Below, piece by piece: positions 1-7,843 of a DNA stretch of 64,000 nt. The DNA is from Deinococcus sp. JMULE3 (GTDB lineage: Bacteria; Deinococcota; Deinococci; Deinococcales; Deinococcaceae): positions 62,001 through 126,000 of the forward strand of contig NZ_SGWE01000002.1 in the NCBI RefSeq assembly GCF_013337115.1, read 5' to 3'. The number at the start of each line of letters is the position of its first letter. The stretch's first letter is position 1. The translations under genes and the position numbers were made by a program. The notes below the pieces were generated by a model that worked only from the letters and a program-made list of their open reading frames with translations, did no database searches and was not told the origin of the DNA.

Positions 1-872
1 CCGTTGACGGCGGCGTCCGGGCCGCTCAGGCTCACGTCGGGTGTGGCGCCGGTGGGGAGGCCGGAGATGGTGACGTTCAGGCGGCCTTCGTTCGGGGTGA
101 TGGCGGCCGATTCGGTGCATCCCAGCATGCGGCGGATCCTAGACACCTGGAGGGGCACAGCGGCTGCGCGATCAGCTCGGGGATCGACACTGACTGGGAC
201 GAGGCCGACGAGTGTGCCAGCGGCTACGCGGTTCGCAGGAGCGCCTGCTGGGTCACGGATGAGGCGGCCGGACGGGGTCTCCTCGTACAGGTACGAGAAC
301 GAGACACCTTCACTGCTGCCCAGGCTGCTCGTGACGCCGTTGGTGGTGCGGCGGATGGTGCCGTCCTGGAGGGCCAGGGTGAGCGTGCGCGCCGGGTAGG
401 CCACGACCGTGCCAGTGGTCGGCAGGCCTGGCTGGCAGTCGAGCGTGAATACGCCCGTGCTCGGCATGGCTGTCACGGTTGCGACCTTGCTGATGCCGGA
501 TGAGGTGACGAGCAGGACCTGACTACCTACAGTGGCCCGCAGGCCGGGCACGTAGATGGTCGAGGCCGTGGCGAAGTCTCGCTGGAGGGGCACGGTGGTT
601 GAAGCGCCCGTCGTGAACACGGCGGTGAGTGTGGAGCTGGTGCCCGTGGTGAAGCCGGCGAAGCCCCCGTCGTTGAATTGCTCGACGAGGATCTGGGTGA
701 CGGCACTCACGCGGGTCGTGGCGCGCACTGTTTGGGCCTGTTCGGCGGAGGTACTGGTCGCGCGAGGGATGATGGCGACGACGAAGCCCACGACTAGGAC
801 AGCGATCGTGACGGCAACCAGGACCTCGATGAGGGTGAAGCCGCGTATGGGTGGGGGGGTGGATTTGATCAT
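1..872 (-). CDS. Prepilin-like pseudopilin (3' end outside window)
   Basis: A class III signal peptide follows the start: a short basic leader ending in RG, then FTLIEVLVAV and a hydrophobic helix, the pattern cut and methylated by prepilin peptidase. The visible 290 residues are longer than a typical minor pilin and the frame stays open to the window edge, so the C-terminus is missing. It is the last visible gene of a minus-strand set of four prepilin-like genes, 94 bases after the previous stop, with GAGG about 8 bases before the ATG. The large Thr/Ser/Gly-rich C-terminal part suggests a tip or minor pseudopilin. Function is by family; the exact role is unknown. Confidence 0.8.
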   Translation of the reverse strand, partial: MIKSTPPPIRGFTLIEVLVAVTIAVLVVGFVVAIIPRATSTSAEQAQTVRATTRVSAVTQILVEQFNDGGFAGFTTGTSSTLTAVFTTGASTTVPLQRDFATASTIYVPGLRATVGSQVLLVTSSGISKVATVTAMPSTGVFTLDCQPGLPTTGTVVAYPARTLTLALQDGTIRRTTNGVTSSLGSSEGVSFSYLYEETPSGRLIRDPAGAPANRVAAGTLVGLVPVSVDPRADRAAAVPLQVSRIRRMLGCTESAAITPNEGRLNVTISGLPTGATPDVSLSGPDAAVN

Positions 873-966
873 GATGACTCCTCAGGTGGTGTGACGGGGG
901 CCGGATGGTGGATGGGGGGACCAGTGGTAAACGGTGGCACCCATCTGCGACGGGTGTGGGGGCGGG

Positions 967-1365
967 TCACGGGGTGCCGCCTGGGACAGTGACCACCTCG
1001 CTGATGGCGATACCGGGTCCTCGAATAGAAATCCGGACTCGGGGTGGGTTGCCGCCTTGGGGTACGACATCGCCGGTCAGGGCTGCTGAGAGATCGTTCC
1101 GTCGGCCCGCGCTCTGAGCAAGGAGGCGGAGTTCGTCCGAGGTAAGGGTGCGGGCCTGGGTGTACTGCGTGTTGCCACGCTGGGCAGCCTGAGCGGCGCC
1201 GTTCAGGGCATCGGCGGCATAGCCTGCAAGTTGCCCGGTTGCGACGACTCGAGCGGATTGCGCGGCCACTGCGGCGAACGCGGTGAGCGCGAGGAGGAGG
1301 AGGAGTGTGCCGACCAGGGCTTCGACGAGGGTGAGCCCGGACGTTCGGTGCGCGTGATGCCGCAT
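967..1365 (-). CDS. Prepilin-like minor pseudopilin (132 aa)
   Basis: The N-terminus reads MRHHAHRTSG then LTLVEALVGT and a Leu-rich helix, so the prepilin peptidase site has G before L rather than the usual F. Residue E5 of the mature form is present. The stop of the upstream gene and this start overlap as TGATG, which fixes the start and implies translational coupling; the longer open frame upstream is not needed. Likely a minor subunit of a type IV pilus or related pseudopilus at the inner membrane. Family membership is well supported; specific role unknown. Confidence 0.82.
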   Translation of the reverse strand: MRHHAHRTSGLTLVEALVGTLLLLLALTAFAAVAAQSARVVATGQLAGYAADALNGAAQAAQRGNTQYTQARTLTSDELRLLAQSAGRRNDLSAALTGDVVPQGGNPPRVRISIRGPGIAISEVVTVPGGTP

Positions 1366-1760
1366 CAGCACATCCCTGCTGCACTGGTGCCGTACATGGT
1401 CAGGCTGTACCGGCTGCATGTTCCGTTGGGCAGCGTGAGCGTGACGGTGCCTGTCGTGGAGCCGCTGGGCTGGATGGTAATGGTGCCGCCCGCCTGTGCC
1501 GGGGCGAAGGAGACGCGTTCTGTCCCGTCGACGGTGGTCACGGTGAGCTCCCGGGCCGTACCGGCGAGGGTGACGGTGGTGCGTTCGGCCATGGCCTGCC
1601 CGTGAGCACTTTCCAGGGCGGCCATGAACCGGCTCGGCAGGCCGTCCAGGGTGACGTCCTGGTTCTGCTTGGGCATGGCCGTGACGCCGATCGCGGTGAG
1701 GATGGCCGTGATGGCGATGACGACCAGGATCTCGGCCATGCTGAATCCGGCGCGGTTCAC
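1365..1760 (-). CDS. Prepilin-like minor pseudopilin (131 aa)
   Basis: Starts at a GTG that overlaps the previous stop as GTGA. The leader is MNRAG, followed by FSMAEILVVIAITAI, a class III signal with Glu at mature position 5. The globular part is rich in Thr and ends NGTCSRYSLT and GMC, giving two cysteines that could form a disulfide. The layout and size fit a GspH/FimT-like minor pseudopilin. The overlap at both ends shows that the set is expressed as one transcript with coupled translation. Confidence 0.83.
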   Translation of the reverse strand: MNRAGFSMAEILVVIAITAILTAIGVTAMPKQNQDVTLDGLPSRFMAALESAHGQAMAERTTVTLAGTARELTVTTVDGTERVSFAPAQAGGTITIQPSGSTTGTVTLTLPNGTCSRYSLTMYGTSAAGMC

Positions 1761-2134
1761 GGTGCACTCGCGGTGGAGCCGTCGGCGAGAGTAACGGTGA
1801 CCCGGTACGTGCGTTGCGTTTCTGACACGGCGACGCAGGAGGTGCCGCGGGGGGCATCTGACCAGCCGTTTCCACCGTTTGGGGTCGTCACGCCGTTCGC
1901 GGTGATGTCGCGCGCCGACGTGCAGGTCACGGTCCCCCAAGTGGCCGTGGTCAGCTGGGGATTACCTGCCAGTGTCGTGTTCAGGGCCAGGCGGACGGCC
2001 TGGGCGTGGAGGGTGGCGGCCCTGCGGTCGGTGTCTTTGATCGCGCCCGCGTAGCTGGGCAGCAGCAGGGCGGCGAGGACCGCGATGATGGCGATCACCA
2101 CCAGTAACTCGATCAGTGTGAATCCTTGGCGCAT
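1757..2134 (-). CDS. Prepilin-like protein, first gene of the left prepilin operon (125 aa)
   Basis: Leader MRQG then FTLIELLVVIAIIAVLAALL, the textbook prepilin peptidase site and helix. The ATG at 2134 lies 29 bases after the start of the GTCACCCCCA motif and 6 bases after a CACGCT -10 box, so it is probably read from a leaderless transcript; there is no convincing ribosome site. It heads the set of four prepilin-like genes running leftwards. Two cysteines occur in the C-terminal part. Likely a PilE/PilA-like minor or major pilin; which is unclear. Confidence 0.84.
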   Translation of the reverse strand: MRQGFTLIELLVVIAIIAVLAALLLPSYAGAIKDTDRRAATLHAQAVRLALNTTLAGNPQLTTATWGTVTCTSARDITANGVTTPNGGNGWSDAPRGTSCVAVSETQRTYRVTVTLADGSTASAP

Positions 2135-2140
2135 GCCTGC

Positions 2141-2163
2141 AGCGTGATGTGCGTGGGGGTGAC
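2141..2163 (-). promoter_or_regulatory. Shared-motif leaderless promoter of the left prepilin operon
   Basis: GTCACCCCCA at 2163-2154 is followed, after 7 bases, by CACGCT at 2146-2141 and then by ATG at 2134. Motif start to ATG is 29 bases. This matches the ten other copies in the window in spacing and sequence. Confidence 0.72.
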
Positions 2164-2501
2164 GACACCGTTGCCCCCGTAGGGGGGAGGGGGTATTCAG
2201 GGGACAACAGTGGAAACCCCCTGGGATCAATGCTTGGTCGAGTGTGTTGGCGGTTCTCGGTCTGGGCAACGGTGCACACGCGGGTCTGCACGGCCTAAGG
2301 CGGACCCTTGGTCATGGATAAGACTCTGCAGGCAACCCGTTGTACTAAGTACAGCGCATTTAAGATTCAGATAAACCGAGTTCCGAGAATCTTGAGCCCA
2401 GTCAGCAGAGCATCCCGAAGTTCAGCGACCGAGTTGTAGCAGCGGCGGGGCATCAGGATGCCCTTCAGTCTGCGCCACACCTCCTCAATCAGGTTTAGAA
2501 A

Positions 2502-3678
2502 CAAGAGTTTCCACGCGAGAGAGAACAGCGACCAGAACGAAGGCCCAAGAGGCAGGGGCTTGAAATTCCCCGGTCTCATGGGCCTTGATGCGAAGTGACT
2601 ATGCCTCGCATCCCTAGCCTACCGCACAGCATCATCACCGCCCAGCTGAACCGGGTCACCAGCCTCAGTGGCCTCGTCCCCTACAGCACCCTGCGGAAAA
2701 GTGCCATCTCCAAAGAGATGGCACGGGACTCCTTCGCATCGACAGAAGACCTCCAGCGTCGAGCCAGGAACGCGCCTTCCGGCGCGTTCCTGGCCATCGA
2801 TTTCGTCATGGTGCCCCACGCCGGACGGACGATGGAAGGCGTGAACTACCACTACAGCGGTCAGGCTCAGACCCGTCTGGGCCATCAGTTCACCTCCGCG
2901 GCCCTGGTCAGGTTCGGTGAAGATCCAGTTCCGTTGCTCGAGCGCTTCAAGGTTTCCCAGCCCCTTGAGACGACCTGTTACCCGTACCGCACCGCCACGC
3001 AGGAAATGATCCACGTCGTTCAGGATTGCCTCGCGGCGGGCGTCCCCATGGCGGGTCTGCTGCTGGATGGAGAGTTCGGGCGGGACGCGGCCGTGACCTT
3101 CAGTCGCGAGCATCAGATTCCGGTCTTGATCCGTGCCAAAGCCAATATGACCGTGCAGTTCGAGGGTGAGTCCCTCACCCTCGGTGCGCTGAGCCGGCAG
3201 TTCCCTCCGGAACGCTGTCACCTGTACGCGGAGTTCGGGTGGCGCGTCCGTCGATTGCCGGTTGCCCGTGAGGTCGGTGGGTTCGATGTCCTGATCGTGT
3301 GGCGCAAGGTGCACGGGGAGTGGACACGGTTTTTCCTGTTCAGCACGTTTGGTGGTGACGTCACGGTTCGCTCACTGCTGCGGGCCTGGAAGGCCCGCTG
3401 GGGAATCGAGGTGATCCACCGGTTCTTCAAGCAGAATCTGGGGCTGGGACGCTGTCATTGCCGGACGCTCCAGGCGCAGGAGAACTGGGTGTGGTGCGTG
3501 GTGGAAGCCTTTCACGCAGTGCTACGGGTGCGTCGGGAAGGACCGGGCATGACGTGGCGAGCCGCACAACGGCAGGCAGCTCAGAATGCCGAACAGTACG
3601 TCCTGACCGGCCTTGAGCAGGACGGACCCCTGCTTGACGCCGCGTGACACGACATCAGCAGGGAAGTGGAAACTCTTG
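2502..3678 (+). mobile_element. 1,177-bp insertion sequence, copy 1
   Basis: Bounded by 13-bp perfect inverted repeats CAAGAGTTTCCAC (2502-2514) and GTGGAAACTCTTG (3666-3678). A 7-bp target duplication TTAGAAA flanks it at 2495-2501 and 3679-3685. A second copy of identical length lies at 25354-26530. Both copies inserted into other insertion sequences. Confidence 0.93.
2601..3647 (+). CDS. DDE transposase, IS4/IS701-like (copy 1)
   Basis: About 348 residues. Acidic residues fitting a DDE site are in AIDFVMV, LLDGEFGR and RWGIEVIHRFFKQ; the last resembles the Y-x2-R-x3-E-x6-K signature of IS4-superfamily enzymes in a relaxed form. A GTG two codons upstream is an alternative start. The protein is identical to the copy at 25385-26431, so transposition was recent. 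The coding sequence contains at least four short-loop perfect inverted repeats (2701-2724, 2763-2794, 3161-3183, 3380-3398). Exact IS family is uncertain. Confidence 0.88.
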   Translation: MPRIPSLPHSIITAQLNRVTSLSGLVPYSTLRKSAISKEMARDSFASTEDLQRRARNAPSGAFLAIDFVMVPHAGRTMEGVNYHYSGQAQTRLGHQFTSAALVRFGEDPVPLLERFKVSQPLETTCYPYRTATQEMIHVVQDCLAAGVPMAGLLLDGEFGRDAAVTFSREHQIPVLIRAKANMTVQFEGESLTLGALSRQFPPERCHLYAEFGWRVRRLPVAREVGGFDVLIVWRKVHGEWTRFFLFSTFGGDVTVRSLLRAWKARWGIEVIHRFFKQNLGLGRCHCRTLQAQENWVWCVVEAFHAVLRVRREGPGMTWRAAQRQAAQNAEQYVLTGLEQDGPLLDAA

Positions 3679-4077
3679 TTAGAAAAGGAGCATACGGCGG
3701 GAGATACCGCAGATAGAGTCCCTGCTGCTCCCACACCCCACGTCGTTCCCTGATCAGAGCTCCCTTGTGAAAGGCCGCATTGTCCAGCACCACGACTGTG
3801 AGCTGCCCAGGACGGCATTCGGCGGCAAGCGTGTCCAGATAGGCCGTGACCTGATCCCCGGTGCAGGTTCCTGTGAGTTCGCGGACTTCGAGTACCTCTT
3901 CGTGACGATGCAGGCTGTAGGTTCCGATCAAGTTGATGCGCCCTGACGATCCCCACCGGGTGGGGATCGCGAATTGGTGCCCAGAACCACGCTTGAACCA
4001 GGTCGCACCCACCGACAACATCAGGGAGAGGCCCGTCTGATCAAGGTATTTCAGGGTCAATCTGCCGTCCAGTGCCC

Positions 4078-4084
4078 CTTTTTT
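4078..4084 (-). other. Programmed -1 frameshift heptamer in the IS630 transposase
   Basis: In the zero frame the codons are TTA AAA AAG, giving A AAA AAG, the classical -1 slippery heptamer. The zero frame stops 8 codons later, while the -1 frame continues straight into the catalytic ORF. Known IS families use this signal. Confidence 0.65.
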
Positions 4085-4700
4085 AAGGTCTCGAGGGAGT
4101 CCTGATGGTGCTGAACGATGTCCGGGTCGAGCTGTTTGGCTGGTGAATAGCGGGCCCGCTTCCAGCTGTATCCCAGGCGCTGGAGATGATTAGCCAGCGC
4201 GCGAGGTCCGATGGTGACTCCGAACGTCCTGCTGATCTGCTCGGAGAGCAACGGAGCGTTCCAGAAGCGCTCTTCGAGCAGTTTCTCGCGGAGAAACTGC
4301 TCGATCTCTGGGGTCATGTGGGAAGGTCGACCCGGTGAACACGCGTCCGCCAACCCAGGAATGCCGTGTTGGGAGAATCTCGTCAGGTCATTGTGAATCG
4401 CCTGATGGTTCCGATTGAAGTGGTTGGACAGCTGAGGAACGGTCCAACCTTGTCGGTGAAGGCGCAGAATGCTGGCCCGAAGTCGGACCTTCGGGCAGGT
4501 GTGCCGACTGGTTTCCAGCTCACGAAGTCGCTGGTCATCTTCTTCGGAAATCTCAATGCGCCGATGGGAACGGGCCATGCCCAAGTCTACTTCTTTGGTG
4601 CGTCGTACTTAAATGACTGGTCCAGAACCGTGTGTGCGACGCGGTGGGCCTGTGCCATGAACGGCAGGGCGACCAACTCGACAACTGCGTGCCCTTTCTG

Positions 4701-4801
4701 GATGAAGTTTTCTTATGTTTTAAAAGCATTTAAAAATATAAGAAGATCTTCTTCTAGGCATCGAGGAAAATTCCGCCTCAGACGACAAAAAACAATTTTT
4801 T
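4701..4801. other. AT-rich segment beside the iterons, probable unwinding region
   Basis: This stretch is much richer in A and T than its surroundings, with runs such as TTTTAAAAGC, TTTAAAAATATA and AAAAAACAATTTTTT. It includes a perfect 14-bp palindrome, AAGAAGATCTTCTT (4740-4753). Its place directly next to the iteron array and opposite the initiator gene fits a DNA unwinding element. No gene is seen here. Confidence 0.5.
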
Positions 4802-5086
4802 CACCCAAAGAGTCGGAGGTAATTCACCCAAAGAGTCGGTGGTGGATTTCAGCAATTCACTCAAAGAGTCGGAGGCAGGCAGTCCAGAACTCACCCAAAG
4901 AGTCGGAGGTAATTCACCCAAAGAGTCGGTGGTGGATTTCAGCAATTCACTCAAAGAGTCGGAGGCAGGCAGTCCAGAACTCACCCAAAGAGTCGGAGGT
5001 AATTCACCCAAAGAGTCGGTGGTGGATTTCGGCAATTCACCCAAAGAGTCGGAGGCAGGCAGTCCAGAACTCACCCAAAGAGTCGG
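4802..5086. repeat. Iteron array of the replication origin (10 copies)
   Basis: Ten copies of a 15-mer CACCCAAAGAGTCGG start at 4802, 4825, 4858, 4892, 4915, 4948, 4982, 5005, 5038 and 5072. Two copies (4858 and 4948) have CACTC. Spacings repeat as 23, 33, 34, giving a 90-bp higher-order unit present three times plus one extra iteron. The array lies just downstream of the initiator gene. Regular spacing and the adjacent initiator gene fit an iteron-controlled plasmid origin. Confidence 0.85.
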
Positions 5087-5154
5087 AGGTGATTGAACGA
5101 AAAAGCGGAGGGATTTCCCTCCACTCCTGGTGTTCTATCAGTTGAGCAAACAGA

Positions 5155-6525
5155 TCAGACAGCCTGCTCCCAACGATCAAGTTGTGCGGCCACTGACGAT
5201 GGATCAAGGTCGGAAAGCTGCCGTGACAAGTCGAACGTCGTGATTCGGCCATCTTTGTAGAGTTCCCATAACCGGGGCTTGTACTGCCGGATGTTGGCTT
5301 CCTGCCAAGATCTAGACACGACTTTAAAGGTCATCTCGAAGGCAGCTTGGTTTGGTGTTGGCATGACGTCGTCAATGGGTAAAAGCTCCCGGATAGGTTG
5401 TCTGGCCGTGGGTTTTTCTGGCAAACCGGTGACGCTGTTGTACTTGCCTGGATTGATCAACATGTCGTGGAGTAGCCCTGGTCGGCTGCGAACTTTCCGG
5501 CTGTAGTCAGTCTGGAGCAGCCTCTCGAACTGCCCCAGGACTGTCCGGACATGCTCTGGTGTCAGCTCAGTGGCCAACTGAATGGCGCGCTGTTCTCCGA
5601 GGTGTGGTCGGAGTAGTTGTGCAACCTCTGGGTTGACCGGCTGCATTTCTTCTGCAGCGAACGTGTATGACACGGTTTTGGCATCACCTCGGCCACTATA
5701 TTTGACCTCCGCTAAGTAGCCTGCGCTCTGCAAGGCTGCATGTGCAGGTTCCAGGGCCCGCTGAATTTTCTGAACGAAGTTGAGCTCTGGAAGATGATGC
5801 GTCAACCCAAGGTGATCGGCCCAGGCGACGAGCGGGAGTTCCATGCACAGCGGCGCTGGTCCACTTGTCGTTGAGGTGGTGCGGAGGAGCGACAGTGCTC
5901 GGTAGACGCTCCGCCCCATCGGCTGTTTGATCTGACCGAGAATGGCACTATTGAGCGGCCTAATGTATCCAATGCGAATGCTTCTCGTCAGTTCCGGATC
6001 CAGGCGGATAACCAGCTTTGTTATGCCTTGCCACTGACCCGGATTCTTGACAGTGGGATCAGTAACGTTCTCAACCCAGTGTTTGCTGACGATGGACAGT
6101 TTGATGCTGCGTGCGTGCTGTTTACCCTCATCAAACCAGGCTTCGCTGATCTTGAGGGCGGTCCACTGGAGCCGCTCCAGAGATTCTTCAAGGCGCTGAA
6201 AGACACGCTCACAGTCCGGCAGACCGCTCAATCGAATGAGTTCGGTCGCGGTCAGCCGGATCTCGCCTCCAGGTTCAACATTCTGTAACACGGCTCCTGT
6301 GATCAGGCCCATCAACACGTCATTGTCGAGACCGTGTGGGACCACGTGACCATTAGCTGCGGTGCACTCAATGGCAATTTCTCCAAACGCGTCCAACTGG
6401 AGTCTCTTCTGCCAGTGCTGCAGCTTGGTTCGGTTTGTGGCTAGGATAACGTTCAGCCGAGCTAGGTTCAGCTCATCGTGATACTGCGCTTCACGAATTG
6501 GCTTCATGGGCAGCCCTTTAACCAT
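5155..6525 (-). CDS. Plasmid replication initiator protein (RepA-type)
   Basis: 456 residues. The central part (LMGLITGAVLQNV, TATELIRLSGL, ERVFQRLEESLERL, PMGRSVYRALSLL) fits the replication initiator protein A family found on Deinococcus and Thermus plasmids, with winged-helix DNA-binding character. It should bind the iterons that lie 70-350 bases beyond its stop codon and open the AT-rich segment. The start at 6525 is preceded by TATGAT and six bases, so a leaderless transcript is likely; an internal ATG at 6507 with AAAGGG upstream is an alternative. The family assignment is by pattern. Confidence 0.85.
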   Translation of the reverse strand: MVKGLPMKPIREAQYHDELNLARLNVILATNRTKLQHWQKRLQLDAFGEIAIECTAANGHVVPHGLDNDVLMGLITGAVLQNVEPGGEIRLTATELIRLSGLPDCERVFQRLEESLERLQWTALKISEAWFDEGKQHARSIKLSIVSKHWVENVTDPTVKNPGQWQGITKLVIRLDPELTRSIRIGYIRPLNSAILGQIKQPMGRSVYRALSLLRTTSTTSGPAPLCMELPLVAWADHLGLTHHLPELNFVQKIQRALEPAHAALQSAGYLAEVKYSGRGDAKTVSYTFAAEEMQPVNPEVAQLLRPHLGEQRAIQLATELTPEHVRTVLGQFERLLQTDYSRKVRSRPGLLHDMLINPGKYNSVTGLPEKPTARQPIRELLPIDDVMPTPNQAAFEMTFKVVSRSWQEANIRQYKPRLWELYKDGRITTFDLSRQLSDLDPSSVAAQLDRWEQAV

Positions 6526-6531
6526 GGCGCC

Positions 6532-6537
6532 ATCATA
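6532..6537 (-). promoter_or_regulatory. -10 box of the replication initiator gene
   Basis: TATGAT, then GGCGCC, then ATG at 6525. The 6-base gap to the start codon is the arrangement typical of leaderless Deinococcus genes. No clear -35 at normal spacing was found. Confidence 0.6.
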
Positions 6538-6612
6538 CGGTTTTGGAGTAATTCAATTTGGGCCGTCATGCCGACACCGTCCCATGTGTAGGGGTGATCG
6601 TCGCCTCGTTCT

Positions 6613-6621
6613 GACGGCCCT
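6613..6621 (+). repeat. 9-bp direct repeat at the left end of the composite element
   Basis: GACGGCCCT directly abuts the outer inverted repeat of the left IS copy. The same 9-mer in the same orientation abuts the outer end of the right copy at 27808-27816. Nine bases is the usual target duplication of IS4-family transposons such as Tn5 and Tn10. Confidence 0.8.
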
Positions 6622-6622
6622 C

Positions 6623-7724
6623 TCAGCACCTGACACTTCGGGAATTTGACGTGTGGGTGGGCGGAAAAGGCGTTTTGAGCAGCTCAAAGCAGCCCCAGAA
6701 GGCCTCCCCGCCCCACCGCACCGCCTGACTCAGCACCTGCCACCCCATTCGCACCTGGCTGACCACCGCCCGTCCCCGATTGTCCTGCCGCGGTGGGCTC
6801 TCCTGCCCCGTCTGCGCACCCACCCGGGCCATCCACGCCAGTGCGACACACAGCAGTCCGAACAGCCGCGAGATCCGCTCAGGGGCCGTCATGTGGGTCG
6901 CCTCCAGGTTCAGCCCGCGGCCCTTCAACGACGAGAACGCGGACTCGATGCCCCAGCGGAGACGATACGTGCTCAATACGTCCAGGACGGGTAAATCAGA
7001 GGCGACGATCACCCTGTCCCCCGCGGGGGACAGGGTGATGACCACGTGCATCCACCCGCCATACACCCAGGTGCGCTCGAATAGCGTGCGGACTTCACCC
7101 GGTTGCAGTGTGGTGAACAGGTCCCGAGCGAGCTCATCCTCGACACGGGTGTTCTCCCGAATGCGCAGACACTGCCGGATGCGCTTCCAGCGCAGGGACG
7201 TGCACCACTCCTGCCCCACGAACTCCCGGTCCGCGATGAGCACGGCCCAGCGTCTGGCGGGCAGGACCTTGAGCAGACGGGCGACCAGGAGGATCCGGGC
7301 CCCGGTGCTGCTGTTCCCCTGGTGTGGAAGGATCGACCACACCAGCGGGATGACGGCGCCCCCGAGGATGGCCCCCAGGACCAGGATGTTCAGCGGGGTC
7401 TGGCCGTAGTGCCACGTCGTCCGGTCCATGATCTAGCGTGAGCTTGCCGTCGGGGAGCAGGGGAAGCAGGACGTCACAGACGTCCTGCGGGGTGAGCTGA
7501 GCATCGTGGAAGACGCGGGCCACGGTGCGGGTCTTGGATTCGAGACTGGCGTCCCGGGGCAAATGGAGCGCGATCTTGCGGTGCCGGGTGGACTCCGCCT
7601 GAAGCAGTGCCAGGAGCACTTCGGCCAGACGCCTCAGGGCATCAAGGCGGCGATGAGGCAGGTGGGCTTTGAGGTGGGCAGCCAGCGTGTCAGCATGCAG
7701 GCGGGCGGTATCGCGGATTGTCAC
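6623..7724 (-). pseudogene. IS4-type transposase, frameshifted
   Basis: The N-terminal frame (7724 to about 7433) reads to PDGKLTL, and the catalytic frame (7430-6623) resumes MDRTTWHYG. The related transposase at 7844-8923 reads straight through this point (GKLLLSMDRTTW). One extra base in CTAGATC near 7431-7435 explains the shift. The catalytic part keeps ADREF, and RLRWGIESAFSSLKGRG, matching the Y-x2-R-x3-E-x6-K signature. It encodes about 360 residues if repaired. A programmed shift is possible, but there is no typical slippery run. Confidence 0.8.
7008..7039. repeat. 32-bp perfect palindrome inside the transposase gene
   Basis: The two 16-base arms are fully complementary, with CCCCCGCGGGGG at the centre. 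It encodes the SPAGD segment of the transposase. The related element at 7844-8923 has a different but also perfect palindrome at the equivalent codons (8206-8241). Confidence 0.95.
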
Positions 7725-7843
7725 AGACCCAGATACCGCCCTTTGTCATGCCGCACTGCGTCCAGAACGCCATTCAACCTGAAGTGTCAGGTGCTGAGGC
7801 CATCGGCTCATGGACGAGCCGCTCTGTACCGGACATCTTGCCT

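Larger units (their letters stand above)
2367..4584 (-). pseudogene. IS630-family transposase, two-frame, disrupted by an IS
   Basis: The N-terminal frame (4584-4057) has helix-turn-helix segments and a GRPS linker. The catalytic DDE part (4060-3686) carries YLDQTG, VVLDNAAFHK and LPPYAPFL. The last 45 codons (2501-2367), beginning NLIEEVWRRLKG, lie beyond the inserted element. The two main frames overlap at ATGA, and a slippery A AAA AAG lies upstream, so one fusion protein would normally be made by -1 frameshifting. Removing the 1,177-bp insertion and one 7-bp duplication restores a continuous catalytic domain (PFL-NLIEE), so disruption is recent. Confidence 0.85.
2350..4623. mobile_element. 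IS630-type element, interrupted (ends approximate)
   Basis: The element holds an IS630-family transposase gene on the minus strand. Sequences containing CATTTAAG occur in inverted orientation near both proposed ends, at about 2358 and about 4612, and probably mark the terminal repeats, but exact ends and a TA target duplication were not resolved. A second insertion sequence (2502-3678) sits inside its transposase gene, so the element is not autonomous. Confidence 0.6.
6622..7798 (-). mobile_element. IS4-type element, left copy of the composite
   Basis: 1,177 bp with perfect 18-bp ends CTCAGCACCTGACACTTC (6622-6639) and its complement (7781-7798). The left outer flank carries GACGGCCCT; the inner flank does not, which supports reading this copy as one arm of a larger element. 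Confidence 0.85.

Noticed and set aside
4802..5086. Possible CRISPR array
   Set aside because: Spacings are 23, 33 and 34 and the intervening sequences repeat, with no cas genes. Iterons beside an initiator gene explain it.
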